Positions 60,376 to 64,000 of a stretch of DNA of 64,000 nucleotides are shown piece by piece. The DNA comes from Dysidea avara (lineage: Eukaryota > Porifera > Demospongiae > Dictyoceratida > Dysideidae), in assembly GCF_963678975.1 (NCBI RefSeq), contig NC_089272.1:2414359-2478358 (forward strand), given 5' to 3'. How positions within the stretch are numbered: position 1 is the stretch's first letter; every line of letters starts with the position of its first letter. Under the pieces are notes generated by a model. It did not search any database, had not been told where the DNA came from, and saw only the letters and a list, made by a program, of their open reading frames with translations. Both the position numbers and the translations under genes were made by a program.

Positions 60376-61247
60376 CAGGGGCGGATCCAGGGGGGGGGGG
60401 GGGGCTTTGGGGGCTGAAGCCCCCCTTCATATTTAGGCTTTACTTGATCAATATGCTGAGTATTATAATGAAATTTTGTCTTAGCATAATTATATGATCA
60501 CTAACAATACAAATACTCATAAAACCACCTTATAAACGTCTTTCCAAGGTATTATCAGTGGATTTATGCTAAAATTTATGCAACAAGGACCCGAATCAGC
60601 ATTGGAGGTTTACAAGATCGAGATACTCTAATAGAGCAGTCAGCTAACTACTCTAATAGAACATTCACTGGAAACATGTAGTTGGTTCTGTTATGGAATT
60701 TTTCCAAATCTGCCTGCACCTATACATGCAATGAAATGAATTGGTCTGTTTAAAGGGCTTCATTCATCTACTTGTGTATGACAATACTTAATTCAGGTTC
60801 ACAATTTCCATTGAAAATGCTCTCAGATTCAATCTTGTATTGTTCAAATTTCAAAATTTTCCACTTTCAACATAATTATTCTAACATGCATCTATTCAGT
60901 GTTGTGCAATTGTGAGAGGGGTGCATCATGTACTTGGTTGTCTGTACCTAGTACTACCTACCCAAACTTTTCCATTAGCAAAATGCTTCAGAGAGCCATA
61001 CCTATAATCTAAAGGCAGTATATAAAATATCTACAGGCAGAAAATATTATGAATTTTATGTGGAAATGTCTCCAAATTGCAGTGTTTTAGCATCTATTTT
61101 TCAAAATTTTCCTGGGGGGGGCATGCCCCCCCCAGGAAAATTTTGAAAAATAGATGCTAAAACACTGCAAGTGTGCTTCGCTACCTCTACCCAAGAGATT
61201 AGTACCTTGAGTTAGCCCCCCTTTTATAAATCCTAGATCCGCCCCTG
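60376..61247. mobile_element. CAGGGGCGGATC transposon inserted in the RT core
   Basis: An 872-bp copy of the family at 55161-56038, opposite orientation. Ends CAGGGGCGGATCCAGG and, inverted, CAGGGGCGGATCTAGG; 5-bp duplication TGGGG (60371-60375, 61248-61252). It lands just after the RT's FADD codons. Contains the recurring motif at 60614-60668 and an inverted pair of ATTTTTCAAAATTTTCCT around 61095-61160 not seen in the other copy. Confidence 0.93.
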
Positions 61248-62856
61248 TGGGGGCACTCTGCGGGGCCTGCATGACTGGTGGTGCAAGCTCAAGGACCTTG
61301 GCTTCATGTATGGGTATTTTCCTAATGCTGCGAAGACATGGTTGATTGTTAAACCAGAACGTTTAGATGAAGCCAAACAACAGTTTGCTGGCACGGGAGT
61401 GAGCATCACTGTAGAGGGTAAACGTCATCTTGGGGCTGCTCTTGGTTCCCGCGCCTTTACTGAGGCTTACATTACTGAGAACTGAAGTCGAGTCATGGTC
61501 CCGTTGTGTTCGCCGGCTGGTTAATATTGCAAAAACTCACCCTCATGCTGCGTATGCTGCATTTACGCATGGCTTGTGTAGCAAGTGGACCTATTTTGTG
61601 CGTACCATCCCAGCAATCTCCTCCCTTCTCGAACCACTGGAAGACATCATCTCTCTTCAACTTTTGCCCGCACTGACTGGGAGATCTATTAGTGATGTGG
61701 AGAGGGCTCTTTTTTCCTTACCTGTTAGACTGGGTGGTCTTGGTATCTGTGATCCCAAATCTCATTCTGATGCTGAGTTTGATTCTTCTGTGAAGATTAC
61801 CTCTGCGCTTGTTGCTTTGATTGTTCAGCAGGAGCTAACATTTAGCATTGACACCTTGGAGGCCCAACGCTCGGCTAAGTGTGAAGTTGTGCGAATGAAG
61901 CATCGAGCGCATGATGAGGTTGCTGCCACTTTGTGTCAATCATTACCAGTTGGTCTGAAGAGGATTGTGGCACTGTCTAGCGAGAAAGGGGCCTCCTCTT
62001 GGCTTTCCGCTTTGCCTGTAGAGGAGCATGGTTTTGCTCTGCATAAGGGTGCCTTCCGTGATGCTCTCTGCTTACGCTATGGGTGGCTCCCATCTGGATT
62101 GCCAACCCAGTGTGTTTGTGGTCAAGGATTCTCTGTGGACCACTCCATGAACTACCCTACAGGTGGCTACCCCACCCTTCGGCACAACGAACTTAGGGAT
62201 TTTACTGCTGCCATCCTGTCAGAAGTCTGTACTGATGTGTGTGTTGAGCCCCCTTTACAGTCTCTCTCTGGTGAAACACTCACATACGCTACTGCAAATC
62301 GTGAGGATGGAGCACGATTGGATGTTTCAGCTGTTGGGTTCTGGGGTGGTCACCACCAACGGGCTTTCTTTGATGTTAAGGTGTTTAATCCAACTGCTTC
62401 GTCATACCGTGCTACACCAGTGGCTTCATTGTATCGGAGATTTGAAAAGGAGAAACGTAGGAAATATGAGCAGAGGATTAGGGAGGTTGAGATGGGTTCA
62501 TTTACCCCATTAGTCTTTTCAACGTTTGGTGGAATCGGTGGATGTACCAGCATCTTTTACAAACGTTTAGCCTACTTACTGTCCCTGAAGAGAGAAGTTC
62601 CCTACAGCAGCGCGATGTCTTGGCTACGTTGTCGCATCAGCTTCTCGTGGCTCCGCTCAGCGATTGCGTGCCTTAGGGGGCGCGCTCCCACAGTGGTTGT
62701 CCCATCAGCCATAGGGCACTTGACCTTGCACTATCATAGGGTAGGGTGCCTTCCCCCTAATTATTTCAATTGCTCCCTTTAATCTCAGTCCAATTTTTGT
62801 CTAGCACTTCAACATCTAGTGCTAGGGGTGGTGGCAAGGGGTGCTGGTTACTCCGG

Positions 62857-62887
62857 GAAAAAAATATATTAAATTAAAAAAAAAAAA
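62857..62887 (+). other. A-rich tail of the retrotransposon
   Basis: Adenine-rich run about 75 bp after the stop, consistent with the 3' end of the PHD/RT element; the following sequence returns to the TGTGAC element. Confidence 0.55.
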
Positions 62888-62962
62888 TCTATCCACTAGT
62901 GGTGTTAGTTTGATTTTGCCTGATGTTCGATTTGGATCGGTTCTGTAAAATCTGGTCACATA

Positions 62963-63310
62963 TACACATACAGTATTATCATAATGCATGATAAAATGTG
63001 TGTACATGCATAGAACACCGCACTGCAGTAAAAATATAAACATATAGCTATGGTACCGTTCAAATGCAACGTCATCTCGCGAGAGTGCAAGTGATTAAAA
63101 TTTGCTAATTAACCCTAGCTTAAACCCATATAGAACGTTTGGGGAATGTGCATTTACACGTTACAAACATATATGACAGTTTTAATTGGGGTAACTTGAC
63201 TACAACAGCCTAGAATTAAACATTGGTTGAAACTCTGTTTCGGTGACTATAGGCTAGTTTAAATGAACGCCGTAACTACAAAGACTTACTTGTTATGAAG
63301 CATTGAAACC
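62963..63310. other. Non-coding stretch, nothing recognised
   Basis: No supported feature. Confidence 0.35.
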
Positions 63311-63480
63311 GGGGCGGATCCAGAGTTTGGAAAGAGGGGGGGCTGTCACGCTGCAGATGGTCCCCCGCCGCGAGTGGTCCGGCCGGACCAACTACCGCGC
63401 CTCAAGTAGTCCGGCCGGACCATGTAAGGTTGCTGCAGATGGTCCGCCCTGCTGCAGCTAGTCCCCCCCAATGAAATCTC
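63311..63480. repeat. GGGGCGGATCCAG end and GC-rich TCCGGCCGGACCA repeats
   Basis: GGGGCGGATCCAG at 63311 resembles one end of the CAGGGGCGGATC family; the other end was not found. It is followed by GC-rich repeats with the palindromic words GGTCCGGCCGGACC and TAGTCCGGCCGGACCA, unlike the rest of the window. Confidence 0.55.
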
Positions 63481-64000
63481 CACTATCAGCTTCCCAGTCA
63501 GTACTAGCTCAACGTCTTGATCAAAACGCACCGCCCTCCACGAAATACGAGTCCTGAAGCAGTGAAGCGAAATTCGAGTAGCTAATGCTTAAACATTATA
63601 TATAGCTAGCTATAATTATAAACATTGCATTGTTTTGCATTTGCACGTGGTTTTTAATTCGTGTACGCGTTGTGGGCACCATGTCCCTTTCAAAAATACT
63701 AACAAAACATAGCTACTCTAATGGAGCAGTCATTCAAATACTTTAATGGAACAGTCACTACTATGACATGCCATGGCATGGCTTAGTGTCATGTAGTCAT
63801 CCACGTGACAGTTGCCAGCAGTATGTGACAGGATAACACTAAGATGCATCTCCGAAAGAGGCTACAAATAAAGCTTCTGGGAACCTTCATCACTTCGGTG
63901 TATCTTGTAATGCTCAATTTGCCATCTCCACTTACCACACTGTTAAAACAGGGGAGTAGCTAGCTAACAGCAACTAGCTAGCTATGGGAGTAAAATATTT
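63481..64000. other. Non-coding stretch with one recurring motif
   Basis: A degenerate pair of the CTCTAATAGAGCAGTCA motif is at about 63712-63750. Nothing else recognised up to the end. Confidence 0.4.

Larger units (their letters stand above)
58453..62782 (+). pseudogene. PHD-finger / RT / nuclease-like retrotransposon, broken
   Basis: Order of parts: a PHD finger (58534-58700: CSC...C...C, WYHGDC, CPIC), a linker region (59060-59650), an RT (59655 onward: RPIGIGEVVRRIIAKAV, LLVDASNTFN, TTQGDPLAMAMY, VWFADDATTG at about 60348), and after the insertion a C-terminal part with CVCGQGFSVDH (62107-62139), then RLDVSAVGFWG and AFFDVKVFNP (62315-62390). The last two supply a D...D-x-K arrangement like a PD-(D/E)xK nuclease; the zinc-ligand after the His is Asn where relatives have Cys. 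Four breaks: a retroelement tail at 58850-59057, a frameshift near 59650, a transposon at 60376-61247, and a frameshift near 61485. The FADD catalytic box itself is intact. A related C-terminal type is at 4294. Confidence 0.8.
57678..62960. mobile_element. TGTGAC-ended, TA-flanked element enclosing a retrotransposon
   Basis: Left end TGTGACTGGATTTTGG then ACGATCCAAATCGCACAT; right end, inverted, TGTGACCAGATTTTACAG then CCGATCCAAATCGAACAT. TA lies on both sides (57676-57677, 62961-62962). The outer sequences belong to the TGTGACC group. The 5.3-kb length is due to the retrotransposon at 58453-62887 inside it. Confidence 0.75.

Overview
The window looks like nuclear DNA of an early-branching animal, most likely a demosponge; I cannot name the species. 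It is AT-rich, has small GT-AG introns and multi-exon genes, and is saturated with animal-type transposons (hAT, CACTA/EnSpm-type, TA-flanked elements, CR1/L2-like and PHD-finger non-LTR retroelements). I saw no bacterial operon, tRNA or rRNA. Host-like coding content is small: a death-domain gene at 43.4-47.9 kb (minus strand, 5' part not found) and a duplicated copy of its last exon at 8.8-9.1 kb.

Layout. 0-12 kb: mostly non-coding, with five short hAT-type or TIR elements, several with exact target-site duplications (TSDs), plus the death-domain exon. 12.3-17.0 kb: a large composite repeat with a 30/31-bp minisatellite (246-bp higher-order period) and a 326-bp palindrome. 18.2-20.0 kb: a hAT element holding another TIR element. 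20.7-27.2 kb: a stack of nested elements; an APE-type non-LTR retroelement is broken by a truncated second retroelement and by a 5-bp-TSD DNA transposon that itself carries three more elements. 28.4-41.7 kb: a CACTG-ended element (TSD AGT) containing a 12.7-kb unit bounded by about 340-bp inverted repeats. 41.7-51 kb: a second CACTG element, the death-domain gene and a hAT element with an inserted, tandemly duplicated 0.8-kb unit. 51.7-57.6 kb: the second copy of the composite repeat, with four later insertions. 57.7-63.0 kb: a TA-flanked TIR element enclosing a broken PHD-finger/RT/nuclease retrotransposon.

The most interesting part is the 12.7-kb unit. It carries two intact, divergently arranged genes whose start codons are 133 bp apart: a 571-residue SAM-domain protein of the SAMD3-like type (7 exons, minus strand) and an 823-residue C2H2 zinc-finger protein with the hallmarks of a CMC/CACTA DDE transposase (12 exons, plus strand). 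All proposed splice junctions are GT-AG and all phases agree. The arrangement suggests a two-protein transposition cassette, perhaps the autonomous partner of the short CACTG elements seen at 41.7 and 56.9 kb.

A second cross-cutting signal is a short motif, CTCTAATAGAGCAGTCA with variants, found inside at least six transposon families that otherwise share no sequence.
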